The notes under the pieces: generated by a model
What the model was told of the DNA's origin: nothing
What the model saw: only the letters and a program-made list of their open reading frames with translations
The model's database searches: none
Shown: positions 22,628-31,641 of the stretch, piece by piece
Layout: each line of letters starts with the position of its first letter
Numbering within the stretch: position 1 is the first letter of the stretch
Translations under genes and position numbers: made by a program
Source of the DNA: a virus
IMG/VR virus record: IMGVR_UViG_3300017971_004765
Location: 1 to 59,764 of that record
DNA: 59,764 nt
Strand: one strand, 5' to 3'

Positions 22628-24121
22628 TCAAAATTCTATATACGACTCTGCACGAGTTGGTCTACTCCACAGAGTTCTAATTATTTCTCCGAGGGCAAAG
22701 TCGGCGCCCTTCATCTTGGTAGCGGCCTTAATCAAGTCCTTATCGGACATTTGATTAATGGTCTTATTGCTATCAGATTCCTGGACGACTCCCTGTCCCT
22801 CGACAGAAGTATTTTCACGATTTCGAATAAGGAAGTTCAGCAAAACATCCAAACCATGCCTATCGACAGAGACAAGGTTATCCTTATCAGCACTAGGATC
22901 AATGTCTAGGATTTTCTTGATTATGTCACTGTTATCAATGGTGTTCTCTGGCTCATCCCTTGCCGCTTCCTCAACCTTTGCAGGCTCAGGTTCTGGCTTA
23001 GGCTCGGGCTTCTCTGCCCTCATCTCTATGAGCTTGTCGATCATTTCTTTCTGCTCGCTTATCATAGACTTCAGCTTCTCTATTTCGCCGTCATTGGTGT
23101 TCTTGACATCCTCGTTGACAATCTCTTCAGAAGTTTCAACAACCTCATTCTCCTTGTTATCCTCAGTCTCTATGACCTCGGGCTCAGAAGTATCGGCTGC
23201 CTCGACCTTATTCTCGTCCTTGGGCTGATCTTCAGCCATGCTAATCACTTCTTTATTATCTTCTCCTTCAGTTTTTTCCATTTCAGTAGGCTCCTTAGGA
23301 ACCTCTGTTTTGTTCTCTTTCATCTCGTCATCTCCAAATTTTACGGATGGCATATTGTCAGAAATATCTGGTATTTCAACTTTCGTCAAAACTATGTTTC
23401 CATCCGTATTCGTTGAAGTATAAATATCAAATTGTCCTTTGCCGTTATCTATCCTTACAAAAGGAATAGTAAACGTTGTATTATCTAATGGATCTTCCAC
23501 TTTTATAGCTTTCTGCTCGCCATCTATTATCTTGGCATCTTCCCAGCACTCGTCACACTCCAGGTTGTTAAGAACGTTTGTTGAGTTGGCATCTTTACAA
23601 GCTGGACTGGTAACCCAGGCTAGGTGTTCGAATTCTAGATTCTTAGCCAATATCTTTGTTTCCATTTCTCCATCTTCAGAATTTTCCTTTGGTACATCTA
23701 TCCTATGAAGGTCTGCCCAGACGCCAACTGATACTGGACCCCACAAGTCCTTCTTGACCCTCTCAACTGCCTTCTCGAGCCTGACCTCTGCCTCGAATAT
23801 AATGCCTGACTTTACTGGTCCAGCATTCTCACCTACCAGAATTGTATCTGAATAGGTAAAATTATTTACTTTCCCAACAATGTCCCAGACATCTCTCGAG
23901 TGATTAGCTCTCAGTTGAAGCGTCTTGCAGACATTCCCCGGACACAGGGATTCTACACCCTTTTTTAATTCTTCCTTAGAAAATTCTACACCGTTCCAAG
24001 TTCCTTCGGTTATAGCTATTCCTCTTACCTTGAGAGCATCTTCTCCTGCATACTTGGACTCTTCCAATTCAATATTTGGGCTCTCTAGATACATTTGTAT
24101 ATGTTCTTTTACTCTCTCCAT
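22628..24121 (-). CDS. Prohead protease fused to scaffold
   Basis: The product has 497 residues. Residues 1-190 resemble the prohead protease family: RGIAITEGTWNGVEFSKEEL, a His in LRANHSRDVWDIVG (residue 74) and a Ser in WGPVSVGVWADL (residue 131), the likely catalytic pair. Residues 260-400 are Glu/Lys-rich and coiled coil, as in scaffolds, and the last 90 residues are a small helical domain that may bind the capsid protein. Fusion of protease and scaffold in one chain fits its position between head protein and capsid. Confidence 0.8.
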   Translation of the reverse strand: MERVKEHIQMYLESPNIELEESKYAGEDALKVRGIAITEGTWNGVEFSKEELKKGVESLCPGNVCKTLQLRANHSRDVWDIVGKVNNFTYSDTILVGENAGPVKSGIIFEAEVRLEKAVERVKKDLWGPVSVGVWADLHRIDVPKENSEDGEMETKILAKNLEFEHLAWVTSPACKDANSTNVLNNLECDECWEDAKIIDGEQKAIKVEDPLDNTTFTIPFVRIDNGKGQFDIYTSTNTDGNIVLTKVEIPDISDNMPSVKFGDDEMKENKTEVPKEPTEMEKTEGEDNKEVISMAEDQPKDENKVEAADTSEPEVIETEDNKENEVVETSEEIVNEDVKNTNDGEIEKLKSMISEQKEMIDKLIEMRAEKPEPKPEPEPAKVEEAARDEPENTIDNSDIIKKILDIDPSADKDNLVSVDRHGLDVLLNFLIRNRENTSVEGQGVVQESDSNKTINQMSDKDLIKAATKMKGADFALGEIIRTLWSRPTRAESYIEF

Positions 24122-24370
24122 TCAAGACCTCCTTGCGTCTTCTGGATCTTCTGCTATGAATTCATCATTTTGAGTATTCTTATTCCAATTACCAGTTCCA
24201 GGATAATATTCTGGCTGCCCTATTGCGCCAACCGGAGGCAACTTTGTTGACTCAGCCACTTCTCGGGCGTGCGCCAAACTAGAATATCCTATGAAATACC
24301 CGTCAACAAGTTTTCTGCCCCCCTTGTAAACGGTTATCTTCCTGTTCTTCTGGTATCTTGGTGCAACCAT
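24122..24370 (-). CDS. Hypothetical head-module protein
   Basis: The product has 82 residues from the ATG at 24370, which shares one base with the stop of the previous gene (TAATG). The N-terminal part (RKITVYKGGRKLVDGYFIGY) could be a small beta domain. No family is recognised. It sits between the ChaB-like gene and the protease. Confidence 0.5.
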   Translation of the reverse strand: MVAPRYQKNRKITVYKGGRKLVDGYFIGYSSLAHAREVAESTKLPPVGAIGQPEYYPGTGNWNKNTQNDEFIAEDPEDARRS

Positions 24371-24624
24371 TAAAATTGTACGCTCCATCCAAGCTTAGTT
24401 ATTCTAATGCTGTCTTTTATTCTTTCAAGGTCTTCATTATTCCCTTGACTTTTAATCTTACCGTTGGCTCGTTCAAAAGCGCGCCCTTCACACTTCTTTT
24501 TTGTGGCGCCGCTCTCCTTCATACAGGAATTATATACAGAATTCCATATTGCTGCCCACTGAGCAGCTTTAGATTTTGGGACGTAACTCGGTACGTTTGA
24601 AGGTGTATATGGCATATTATTCAA
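24370..24624 (-). CDS. ChaB-like small protein
   Basis: The product has 84 residues. SNVPSYVPKSKAAQWAAIWN, then CMKESGATKKKCEGRAFERAN follow the ChaB pattern ('lP...aq.iw...fN.....g....eaa...Aw..vk'). ChaB-like proteins are common in viral head modules, with unknown exact role. It overlaps the Mu-F-like gene by 8 nt. Confidence 0.65.
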   Translation of the reverse strand: MNNMPYTPSNVPSYVPKSKAAQWAAIWNSVYNSCMKESGATKKKCEGRAFERANGKIKSQGNNEDLERIKDSIRITKLGWSVQF

Positions 24625-25288
24625 CCGCCTTTATAGTGCACGAACAATTAGGGTGATGGGGCAAAGGTGGCAAAGAATCTATGCTTGTTACTCTACCATT
24701 AAGTTTGCTGCAAGTTGAACAAGAATCTGGTAGAGATACCCAAGCCACCTTGCTTATTCCTCTATATTTATATTCGTTTATCCTGCCTTCGTTAGCCGCC
24801 CTCATAACTTCGGTTGCGGCTAGCCGATCAACCTTTGGACCCATATTTACTAAGTCGCGCTTAATATTTTGTATCATAGTTGATAGAGGCTGCCTCTCCA
24901 TAGCTCTGAGCCTCATAATTATCCTAAGCTCATTGGATAGTTTCATTATCTCTTCACCAGTGAATTCTCTAAGCTTATTCACGGCGTTCATATCTTCTGC
25001 TCTGAAACCCAATTCTGGGGGTGGCTGAGGTTTTGGTAATGTTTCTTCTGCTTGTGCCTTGCCAGATACATACGCGTCTACTATTGACTGTGTGACTTTG
25101 TTTATGCTCTCGGTATCTACAGACATCCCCCAGGATTCTGTCGCTCTGCGCCCCATATCTTCTGATAGTTCATATGCGGCAATAACCCTGTCGGTATACG
25201 TTCGTATGGCTTTTTTTACTGCGCCGCTATAGATATTATCTAGAGAATGAACCTCGTTTATCCATTCACTCTCTTCCAAAGTTATCAT
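24617..25288 (-). CDS. Mu gpF / SPP1 gp7-like minor head protein
   Basis: The product has 223 residues. Residues 125-220 have the family core: LIQNIKRDL-like helix, RLAATEVMRAANEGRINEY, WVSLPDSCSTCSKLNGR and the closing LPPLPHHPNCSCTI with paired Cys and His. The protein is made in few copies and works with the portal in DNA ejection or packaging in studied phages. It overlaps the portal gene by 23 nt. Confidence 0.85.
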   Translation of the reverse strand: MITLEESEWINEVHSLDNIYSGAVKKAIRTYTDRVIAAYELSEDMGRRATESWGMSVDTESINKVTQSIVDAYVSGKAQAEETLPKPQPPPELGFRAEDMNAVNKLREFTGEEIMKLSNELRIIMRLRAMERQPLSTMIQNIKRDLVNMGPKVDRLAATEVMRAANEGRINEYKYRGISKVAWVSLPDSCSTCSKLNGRVTSIDSLPPLPHHPNCSCTIKAVE

Positions 25289-26738
25289 ACTCCGTATCTA
25301 TATCGAACTCGCTTCCCCTATCTGTAGCGGGGCGCTCCTTGGCTCTTTCCCCATCATCTTTCTTTCCCTTGTTGTCGTCGTCTTCTGGCTCTTCTTCTTC
25401 ATCGTCATCGCTCGGTGGGGGTCTTGCTGGTCCACCAGGGGTTCCTTCTGGACCCTGAACTGGAGGCTTTATGAATCCTTCTTTTTCTTTCTCTGGTATG
25501 GTTTGCTTGTCAACAGCCTCTGCCCATGTGCCTTGCAATCCTGGAGTCATATTCCTTATCTCGTCCCTGGTAGCCCAGCCAGTGCTCCTGTCTGATCCAA
25601 GCATTCTCTGGTACCTGAGGATCATTGCGTCCTCGTCTTCCTGTGCTATTGGGTTAAATACTATTTCTGGTACTTCCCCCATACCATATCTATGTAGGAT
25701 GGTTTTTATTGATTCCGCCATTATGCGTTGCAGTGACCTGCAATAACGCTCGAAGCTATCCATCATAACATTTGCTGAGCTTCGGTTAGAGTCCCCAGGC
25801 TTGCCCATCAATACTGGCGGGACCATCAAGGCAGCATAGACTTGCCTCTCAAAGTAGTCCAAATACGGGGAAACATTGAATGCGGCTCGAGATGATTCTA
25901 GTTGCTTGAAGTTTATCAGCGATGGAACTGCCCATAGCCTATTCTTGTCTATGTCTATCTTTCCCAGGGCATCCTTCATATCTTTTAGCGCTTTAGGTGA
26001 TGGCATAATATCCGGGCTGCCCATCTCAGCAATTATTATTGGGGCAGCAAATTTCTCAGTTATAGTGAGCATTAGTTTCTCCAGGCTCCATAGGCAATCT
26101 ATGGCGTATTTTGCAGCTGCTAGAATAGAAACCCCTTTTACGTCTGAAGAATAAGGATTGTAAGTGTGAACTATCTTTTCATACTTGAATTGTATTGGTT
26201 CTCTTCCATCGCCAACTACCTGGGAATAAGCATTTTCGTCTGGTATAACTCCGTGCTCATCTCTATTAACCTTGATCTGGCTCGTAGGCAGTATCATTAG
26301 AGCCATCTTATCGTCTTTCTTTCGTATCTCTGTGAACGTGTCGCCAGTTATGAGCATAACTTTTATGGCCCTGTTAACCCATTCGTCCATCTTAGTTTTT
26401 TCTCTAATTTTTTCTGCCTTCTTTATCAATTCCTCATCGTCTGAAATAAACTCGAAACCCACGCCTATAGTGTAATATGTAGTTAAGTCGATAGCTGATC
26501 TAACCCTGGCGTCTTTTCTGTATATATTTTCATATTCCTTTGTATCTACATCAGGGCGCTTTATGAGGAAACCGTATTTATCTTCCTTTAAACCAGATGC
26601 TCCAACTACCCCTATAGCATCCGCTAATGTTATTAAACTTTCGATAGAATTCTTTGATATATTATATGCGATGCGGGCTGGCAGTACAGATACGCCCGCC
26701 TTGAAAGCGCGGTTAAAGACGCTGGCTCTAGAAGGCAC
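25266..26738 (-). CDS. Portal protein
   Basis: The product has 490 residues. Portal features include DVDTKEYENIYRKDARVRSA at residue 62, the helix and wing (WVNRAIKVMLITGDTFTEI), a crown segment (VPSLINFKQLESSRAAFNV) and the helix LMVPPVLMGKPGDSNRSSAN. The C-terminus is Pro-, Glu- and Asp-rich and disordered. The start is probably GTG at 26738; there is no Shine-Dalgarno site, and TTATTTAAG lies about 24 nt upstream, which suggests a leaderless transcript that restarts the head operon after the glycan cassette. Confidence 0.88.
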   Translation of the reverse strand: MPSRASVFNRAFKAGVSVLPARIAYNISKNSIESLITLADAIGVVGASGLKEDKYGFLIKRPDVDTKEYENIYRKDARVRSAIDLTTYYTIGVGFEFISDDEELIKKAEKIREKTKMDEWVNRAIKVMLITGDTFTEIRKKDDKMALMILPTSQIKVNRDEHGVIPDENAYSQVVGDGREPIQFKYEKIVHTYNPYSSDVKGVSILAAAKYAIDCLWSLEKLMLTITEKFAAPIIIAEMGSPDIMPSPKALKDMKDALGKIDIDKNRLWAVPSLINFKQLESSRAAFNVSPYLDYFERQVYAALMVPPVLMGKPGDSNRSSANVMMDSFERYCRSLQRIMAESIKTILHRYGMGEVPEIVFNPIAQEDEDAMILRYQRMLGSDRSTGWATRDEIRNMTPGLQGTWAEAVDKQTIPEKEKEGFIKPPVQGPEGTPGGPARPPPSDDDEEEEPEDDDNKGKKDDGERAKERPATDRGSEFDIDTEYDNFGRE

Positions 26739-26855
26739 GATTCTATTAATGTCGTCCGTGACTTAAATAACTTGGCACTATATTAGTAAAATTGTGGTAC
26801 AAAAGAAGCTCCAATATTATATTATACATACAAATAACAATATTATGTTTTGTAA
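26739..26855 (-). promoter_or_regulatory. AT-rich junction between glycan cassette and portal gene, probable promoter
   Basis: This is the only clear gap at the left side of the glycan cassette. It is AT-rich (repeated TAATATTA-like tracts at 26811-26845) and contains TTATTTAAG at 26757-26765, placed about 24 nt before the portal GTG. It probably drives the portal and head genes independently of the cassette. Confidence 0.45.
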
Positions 26856-27002
26856 TCACGGCTTTGGTCTGTATTTTCTACTGGGCTTACCAAGGAACTC
26901 CTTTATAGCGTGACATACCCACGCATTCCTGCTCCTGTCAGGGTAAGAACTACAGAAATCTATAAGATCATCTTTCAATTCGCTTGGTATCCAGATACTC
27001 AT
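26856..27002 (-). CDS. Ribbon-helix-helix-like DNA-binding protein
   Basis: The product has 48 residues from the ATG at 27002, which shares one base with the stop of the GT2 gene (TGATG). MSIWIPSELKDDLIDFC, then SRNAWVCHAIKEFLG is the strand-helix-helix pattern of MetJ/Arc-type regulators. As last gene of the cassette operon it could autoregulate the cassette or the portal promoter next to it. Confidence 0.65.
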   Translation of the reverse strand: MSIWIPSELKDDLIDFCSSYPDRSRNAWVCHAIKEFLGKPSRKYRPKP

Positions 27003-27787
27003 CACTTCGCTTTCGCTTCTGTCCAAGCTTTCATTATTCCTCGAATCATACTCGGGACGCCAATCCTCATCATACGTGCCGCTGGAATCTCTATCGGGAG
27101 GTTGTGCGCCAAGCACACCTTCGCGTGATAATACGCCTCTTTCTCCCGATTGTTCGATATGTTCCCTGTGTGCCGCCGATTGAGTGTGAGCATCTCTTTC
27201 AAATGACCGAATGTAAATCCCTCCTTATAACACCTGATATGATAATCCCAATCTTCAACGTTTAAGAATTCTTCGTTCCATGCCAGCCTATTTATAACTT
27301 TCATATCCCAGAGAATGCTAGAACCATTTATAAAATTAACATTGCAAAGCAAGTTAAAATCAAAGTCTTGAGAAGGAGAAGCAAAAGCTTGATTATCATC
27401 AGTTATCATAACTGTGTCCGTGTAACATATATCAACTGGGTTGTTCTTAATGTATTCTAGTTGCATCTTTATCTTGTCTGGTCTCCATTCGTCGTCTCCA
27501 GCAATCCAAGCAACATATTTACATTTGGATCTCAAGTTATTTAATATATGGTTGCGAATAACGTTATCAGTTGCAGGCAAACCCATATTTTTCTTATTTT
27601 CTATTAGGGTTATTTTAGGGTTTTTACCATATTTGTTTCGAAGGTTTTTGGTAAACTCTTTTTCAGAACCATCGTTACACATAACTATCTCTACGTTTTC
27701 TCCTTGTGCCAGAACACTTTTTACAGCTAAATCTATCATACCTGGGTTGCCATTGTATATTGGCATCATAGTAACAATTCTATCCAT
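27002..27787 (-). CDS. Glycosyltransferase family 2
   Basis: The product has 261 residues with a GT-A fold: VTMMPIYNGNPGMIDLAVKS at the start, VEIVMCNDGS, and the nucleotide/metal site AWIAGDDEWRPDK. A later NVEDWDYHIRCYKEGF segment is the acceptor-side 'E-D-x-D' motif. It should move a sugar from an NDP-sugar to a glycan. It overlaps the upstream methyltransferase by 8 nt and the RHH gene by 1 nt. Confidence 0.88.
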   Translation of the reverse strand: MDRIVTMMPIYNGNPGMIDLAVKSVLAQGENVEIVMCNDGSEKEFTKNLRNKYGKNPKITLIENKKNMGLPATDNVIRNHILNNLRSKCKYVAWIAGDDEWRPDKIKMQLEYIKNNPVDICYTDTVMITDDNQAFASPSQDFDFNLLCNVNFINGSSILWDMKVINRLAWNEEFLNVEDWDYHIRCYKEGFTFGHLKEMLTLNRRHTGNISNNREKEAYYHAKVCLAHNLPIEIPAARMMRIGVPSMIRGIMKAWTEAKAK

Positions 27788-28379
27788 TGTTTTTTCCCTC
27801 CATAAGTATCCATCTGTTATTTATCTCGTTATCCAGAGTTATATCGAAGTTCTCAATCTTACTAAAAGATGTTCTCAAGACACTTCCAAGTTCATAAGGA
27901 GTCATCTTATTTTTGCTGTTAACATAATCAGGGTGCTCTCTGTTCGGTGTCATAATGAAAAAGGATCCATCGTTTTTCATAACTCTATGAACCTCTGAAA
28001 CAAAGCCAATCTTATCGGTTACGAATTCTATTATTGCAATAGCCATAACTCTATCAAATATGTTGCTGCTGAAAGGTAAGCGGCAACAATCTGCCTTGAT
28101 AAATGGTATATTGGGTATTTCTTTTGCAGCGCAGGCTAACTTTGATTCATCTATGTCTATACCAACTGAATCTATATTAGAAGGCAAAAAAGATTCTAGT
28201 ACACCAACTCCGCAACCAATGCTTAGAAAGTACCCAGGCGGCAAGTTAGCTATTAGCGCTGGTAGAGCCATCCTGGGATCATTAAAGTCTCCCCAGAAAT
28301 AGTCTGGATACCTGGACCAATAGCTAAGAACTTTCCACATATATTTCTTTCGCATCTTCCTTGTCAAGTTAATTAACAA
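27780..28379 (-). CDS. SAM-dependent methyltransferase (class I)
   Basis: The product has up to 199 residues. SIGCGVGVLESFLPS is the SAM-binding glycine motif, VGIDIDESKL the acidic end of the second strand, and DRVMAIAIIEFV motif post-II; FFIMTPNREHP follows. The start may be TTG at 28379 or the ATG at 28355. In this setting it probably methylates a sugar or a lipid-linked glycan. Confidence 0.8.
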   Translation of the reverse strand: MLINLTRKMRKKYMWKVLSYWSRYPDYFWGDFNDPRMALPALIANLPPGYFLSIGCGVGVLESFLPSNIDSVGIDIDESKLACAAKEIPNIPFIKADCCRLPFSSNIFDRVMAIAIIEFVTDKIGFVSEVHRVMKNDGSFFIMTPNREHPDYVNSKNKMTPYELGSVLRTSFSKIENFDITLDNEINNRWILMEGKNNG

Positions 28380-29281
28380 TTATCTATAACATCTCTGTTG
28401 TACATCAATAAGAATATGGTGGGCCAAGTTTCACTCTCGCCACCAGTGCGAATAGGAATAGAACCGTCTTCTAGTTGATCTTCGTAAACAGTTTTCATAA
28501 GCAAATCTGCCTCATATTCCATACCTATATTATGCAAGTGGTATGCGCACTGTATATTTGCTCCAGGCATAGACCACGATCTATCAGAGGACCAAGCAGG
28601 AACTCTGCCATCAGGCATCAAATTTTTTGCTGCCCAGGCAGCCCCCTTCTCATATTCTGCTGGGAAATACTTTTCTATTCCATCGAGAGCATATGCATGA
28701 AAGTGGCTGAACACATATCTGGTTTTAGGATGACAATGAAAAGCGCCGTCATCCCTCTGTAAGTGCATAAGTCCGTTGAGATATGAGCGACTCATATCAA
28801 ATCTTTCAAATATGGGCATAAGCTTTATGTAGTGTGCCCCTGGCATAGTGTAATACAAATTCTCATTGTTCCAGCAACTTCCCTTTGAATCAAACATAGC
28901 TGGTAAATGACCTAGTGTATCCAATATAGTTTTTATCCTGTTTACCATCTGATGAGCCGCATTAAAATATTTCTCTTGATAACTATATTCCCACATATCC
29001 AGAAGAGCATCTGCGCAGATCATAGTATCGAAAACATAAGCTATATCTTCATTGCCGTCCCACGACAAGAAACCATTATTGTTTAAGTTAACAATATAGT
29101 TGGCACTACGAGTAGCGTAATCGTCCTCATCATACATAAGGCATACTTTAGTGTAATAGCCCGTTATCTCGGTATATGGATATATCTTATTCTTTTGATT
29201 CGGACTTGCGAGGACGCCCCCGTCCTCTCTTTGGCTTGCTTTGAGCCAATTCAATGCCCTCGACTCTGGACTCGATTTCAC
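28373..29281 (-). CDS. Alpha/alpha-toroid protein (glycosidase- or cyclase-like)
   Basis: The product has about 302 residues, starting at GTG 29281 or later. It has repeated helix pairs with short sequence marks ALNWLKASQREDGGV, LNGLMHLQRDDGAFHC and VYEDQLEDGSIPIRTG, as in six-hairpin glycosidases and terpene-cyclase-type toroids. Such proteins are found near surface-glycan genes. The first 95 nt overlap the AT-hook ORF in another frame. Whether it is an enzyme cannot be told; Asp and Glu residues are many but no family signature is clear. Confidence 0.6.
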   Translation of the reverse strand: MKSSPESRALNWLKASQREDGGVLASPNQKNKIYPYTEITGYYTKVCLMYDEDDYATRSANYIVNLNNNGFLSWDGNEDIAYVFDTMICADALLDMWEYSYQEKYFNAAHQMVNRIKTILDTLGHLPAMFDSKGSCWNNENLYYTMPGAHYIKLMPIFERFDMSRSYLNGLMHLQRDDGAFHCHPKTRYVFSHFHAYALDGIEKYFPAEYEKGAAWAAKNLMPDGRVPAWSSDRSWSMPGANIQCAYHLHNIGMEYEADLLMKTVYEDQLEDGSIPIRTGGESETWPTIFLLMYNRDVIDNC

Positions 29282-29357
29282 TTAGCTTCTCCTCCAAGGT
29301 TGCTATATAATCTATCAGCTCGTTCAGTTTTCTCTTGTTCTCGTTTATAGATTCCAT
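29187..29357 (-). CDS. Small coiled-coil AT-hook protein
   Basis: The product has 56 residues from the ATG at 29357. A helix (LNELIDYIATLEEKLSEIES) is followed by KPKRGRGRPRKSESKE, an AT-hook (GRGRPRK). The frame is open upstream as far as a perfect AAGGAGGTGATC box and would add INKLEVVPIAPFPGAH if an ATA codon were used. It overlaps the next gene by 95 nt. DNA binding is inferred from the hook. Confidence 0.5.
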   Translation of the reverse strand: MESINENKRKLNELIDYIATLEEKLSEIESRVEGIELAQSKPKRGRGRPRKSESKE

Positions 29358-29404
29358 ATGCGCCCCAGGGAAGGGAGCAATAGGTACTACTTCTAACTTA
29401 TTTA

Positions 29405-30427
29405 TTATTCGATCACCTCCTTATACAATTCTATCTCTGAATCTAATACCTTCTTCCTCGAGAAGTTGCGCTGTATGCGTTTCCTCCCTCTTTCTCCTTG
29501 TTTCTTCCATTCTTCCTCATCAACTATCAAGTCGTCTATCCTGGTAGCCATCTCTTCTATGTTTGTGACCCTGTAATACGGATCCATAAAATATGAGACA
29601 TCTTTATCTGGCTCATATTTATCTATAAATTCCTTTGCCCCAGAGCGGCAGAAAACTACTGGGCGCTTGCATGCCTGTGACTCCATAACTGGTATGCCGA
29701 AGCCGGTATATTCTGGTGGGTCGGCAAACAGGGTAACCTTGGATGACGATATCAACGTAGGGATCTCTGAATTAGGTACACCATCAATATGACTAAAACC
29801 ATAGCGCTCAACCTCAGAGAGCATAGGGCCGCGCCCCACGAATAAAACTTCAACATCACTCTGTACCCCAGCTGCAGCAGCGCAGACGGTAGGTATATCT
29901 TTATCACTTGCATCTAGCCTCCCAACGTGTATAATTCTATTTTCTGGCTCGCATTTCTCCTTAAATGTCTTCGTGTCCACATAATTAGGTATAAATTTTG
30001 TCTTGCCTATATGCCCAAAGTCTCTCATATACCTTACGTAGCTCTTCTGGGTAGCTATTATTGCTGAAGCAACATGCAAAGCATATATACGGCAACCAGT
30101 AAAATACTCAGCTTCTTTCTTATCATACTTCCTGGCTATATTGCACTCAACATCTATTCCGTGTAAACTGGGCACGAAAGGAACAGAATATTGCTGGCAG
30201 AAGGAAGCCACTATAGCTGATATTACGAAGCGCCCACCTTCCAGGGTGCGCACCACATCTGGCTCGGTTTGCTTCAAGAAGTCCCCGAATCTTCTAAAAT
30301 CTGTTTCGCCAGTTCTAAATACTACTACATCGTGACCCTTCTCATTATAACCCTTAGGTCGATCCCACCAGCGATCCTCGTCTGAATATGCTGACAATGG
30401 ATCATTAGGGACTATTGCTATTTTCAT
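29405..30427 (-). CDS. Glycosyltransferase family 4-like
   Basis: The product has 340 residues, GT-B fold. The N-terminal half has GYNEKGHDVVVFRTG; the donor half has IIHVGRLDASDKDIPTVCAA, VEVLFVGRGPMLSEVE and the E-x7-E region FGIPVMESQACKRPVVF. It overlaps the FemAB-like gene by 23 nt. It is one of four GT-B enzymes in the cassette and should add one sugar of the glycan. Confidence 0.88.
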   Translation of the reverse strand: MKIAIVPNDPLSAYSDEDRWWDRPKGYNEKGHDVVVFRTGETDFRRFGDFLKQTEPDVVRTLEGGRFVISAIVASFCQQYSVPFVPSLHGIDVECNIARKYDKKEAEYFTGCRIYALHVASAIIATQKSYVRYMRDFGHIGKTKFIPNYVDTKTFKEKCEPENRIIHVGRLDASDKDIPTVCAAAAGVQSDVEVLFVGRGPMLSEVERYGFSHIDGVPNSEIPTLISSSKVTLFADPPEYTGFGIPVMESQACKRPVVFCRSGAKEFIDKYEPDKDVSYFMDPYYRVTNIEEMATRIDDLIVDEEEWKKQGERGRKRIQRNFSRKKVLDSEIELYKEVIE

Positions 30428-31124
30428 AACACCATCTCCTGTATTCTACCAATTTTCCTCCGAATTGAGACTTGAACTTGTACGCGGCATCTCTTCTGCA
30501 GCCGCCCAGATCAAACCACTCGAATTTATTATCGTGTATAGCTTTATCTATTAAGCAGGACTGGTTGCCACCAGAGCCAAGCCAATAAAACATTTCTGGA
30601 TACATAACAAGGAATACGGCAAAAGATTTTAGTTCGCCGCTCTTATTGAAATAACCATAAAACTTTGCGTGCTTGGCGTCATCCATGAGCGCGAATATGT
30701 GCGACTTATCGTAGCTTTTGACGGGATGGTTATCCCATATCTTAAATATGTACCTAAGCTGAGGATAAGTCAACCTAAATATATATCCATTCTCTAGTTC
30801 CTTGCGTATATCGTAGCGGCGATCCTTTGATGGCGCATATGTATCTGGGGTAATTATATATGTCCTATCCTGTATTGGCACCCAATCCATCATCATAAAG
30901 TAAGTGTATCTAAGTTCACATTTATTTGAACCAGCAGCTATATTTTTTACTGCTTTCCAATAATCGTCGCTCGAGAACTTCGGTATAGCCTGCGAAATAA
31001 TAGTTGTATCAATATCATCTATATTAAATGCATATATAGTTTCGGCGCCTACCGTCTCCTTTATGGGAGTTATGTTTTTAGTGGCGCCCCATATGTTGTG
31101 CATCCATTCTGTTTGAAATATCAA
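30405..31124 (-). CDS. FemAB/GNAT-like aminoacyl- or acyltransferase, copy 1
   Basis: The product has 239 residues. The C-terminal part EWFDLGGCRRDAAYKFKSQF followed by GGKLVEY is the FemAB-family end ('D-L-G-G...F-K..F-G-G...y'). In bacteria these enzymes add amino acids to peptidoglycan; relatives in surface-glycan clusters are thought to acylate sugars. A second copy lies at 32501-33346. The acceptor here is probably an aminosugar made by the cassette. Confidence 0.72.
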   Translation of the reverse strand: MIFQTEWMHNIWGATKNITPIKETVGAETIYAFNIDDIDTTIISQAIPKFSSDDYWKAVKNIAAGSNKCELRYTYFMMMDWVPIQDRTYIITPDTYAPSKDRRYDIRKELENGYIFRLTYPQLRYIFKIWDNHPVKSYDKSHIFALMDDAKHAKFYGYFNKSGELKSFAVFLVMYPEMFYWLGSGGNQSCLIDKAIHDNKFEWFDLGGCRRDAAYKFKSQFGGKLVEYRRWCYENSNSP

Positions 31125-31384
31125 TCTGATAACCTCGCTAAGAATTCGTCGCCAGCTGCGGCACTCTCATAATAATGCGTATATATAAGTTGATCAGCGA
31201 ACCCGCAGGAACTACATCGAATTGCGCCTAATCCATGAAGCCATCCGTGCCAGTTACCACGTTCGTCGCATCCCTGCTCCATGAAGCAGGTCTTGCTCCC
31301 GCATTTAGGGCAGATAGTAGGAAGGATCTTGCTGTTCTTTTCATTTTCTGTTAATTTGCTATAAGTAAAAACTACCATATGCAT
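31121..31384 (-). CDS. Zinc-ribbon protein
   Basis: The product has 87 residues. CPKCGSKTCF near residue 24 and IRCSSCGF near residue 56 make two CxxC knuckles of a zinc ribbon with an intervening HGWLHGL loop. It overlaps its neighbours by 1 and 4 nt, so it is part of the cassette operon. It could hold partner enzymes together or bind nucleic acid; nothing in it says which. Confidence 0.6.
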   Translation of the reverse strand: MHMVVFTYSKLTENEKNSKILPTICPKCGSKTCFMEQGCDERGNWHGWLHGLGAIRCSSCGFADQLIYTHYYESAAAGDEFLARLSD

Positions 31385-31641
31385 TATATCGCCTTCTTCG
31401 CGGAAAGCACATCTTCTGAGGAAACCTTAATTGGGAGGTGCTCAGACATAGTTCTGTAATAGTGCATCTCTATATACAGGTCGCCCTCCCTGGCGTAGCG
31501 ATGAAACTTCCTGAATCCTAGTTTACCTTCTATAAGCTTCCATCCCTGATTTACCAAAAGCTCATCTATAGTGTTCATAGGGCCGTGGCTCATAGGAGTC
31601 CTATCACTTGGATACTCGGTTATTTCCATTATCGTGATCAC
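31384..31641 (-). CDS. Hypothetical protein in glycan cassette
   Basis: The product has up to 85 residues; it may start with GTG at 31641 (overlapping the previous stop as GTGA) or ATG at 31629. It is alpha/beta (NQGWKLIEGKLGFRKFHRY, LYIEMHYYRTMSEHLP). No family is recognised. Coupling on both sides shows it is a working member of the operon. Confidence 0.5.
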   Translation of the reverse strand: MITIMEITEYPSDRTPMSHGPMNTIDELLVNQGWKLIEGKLGFRKFHRYAREGDLYIEMHYYRTMSEHLPIKVSSEDVLSAKKAI

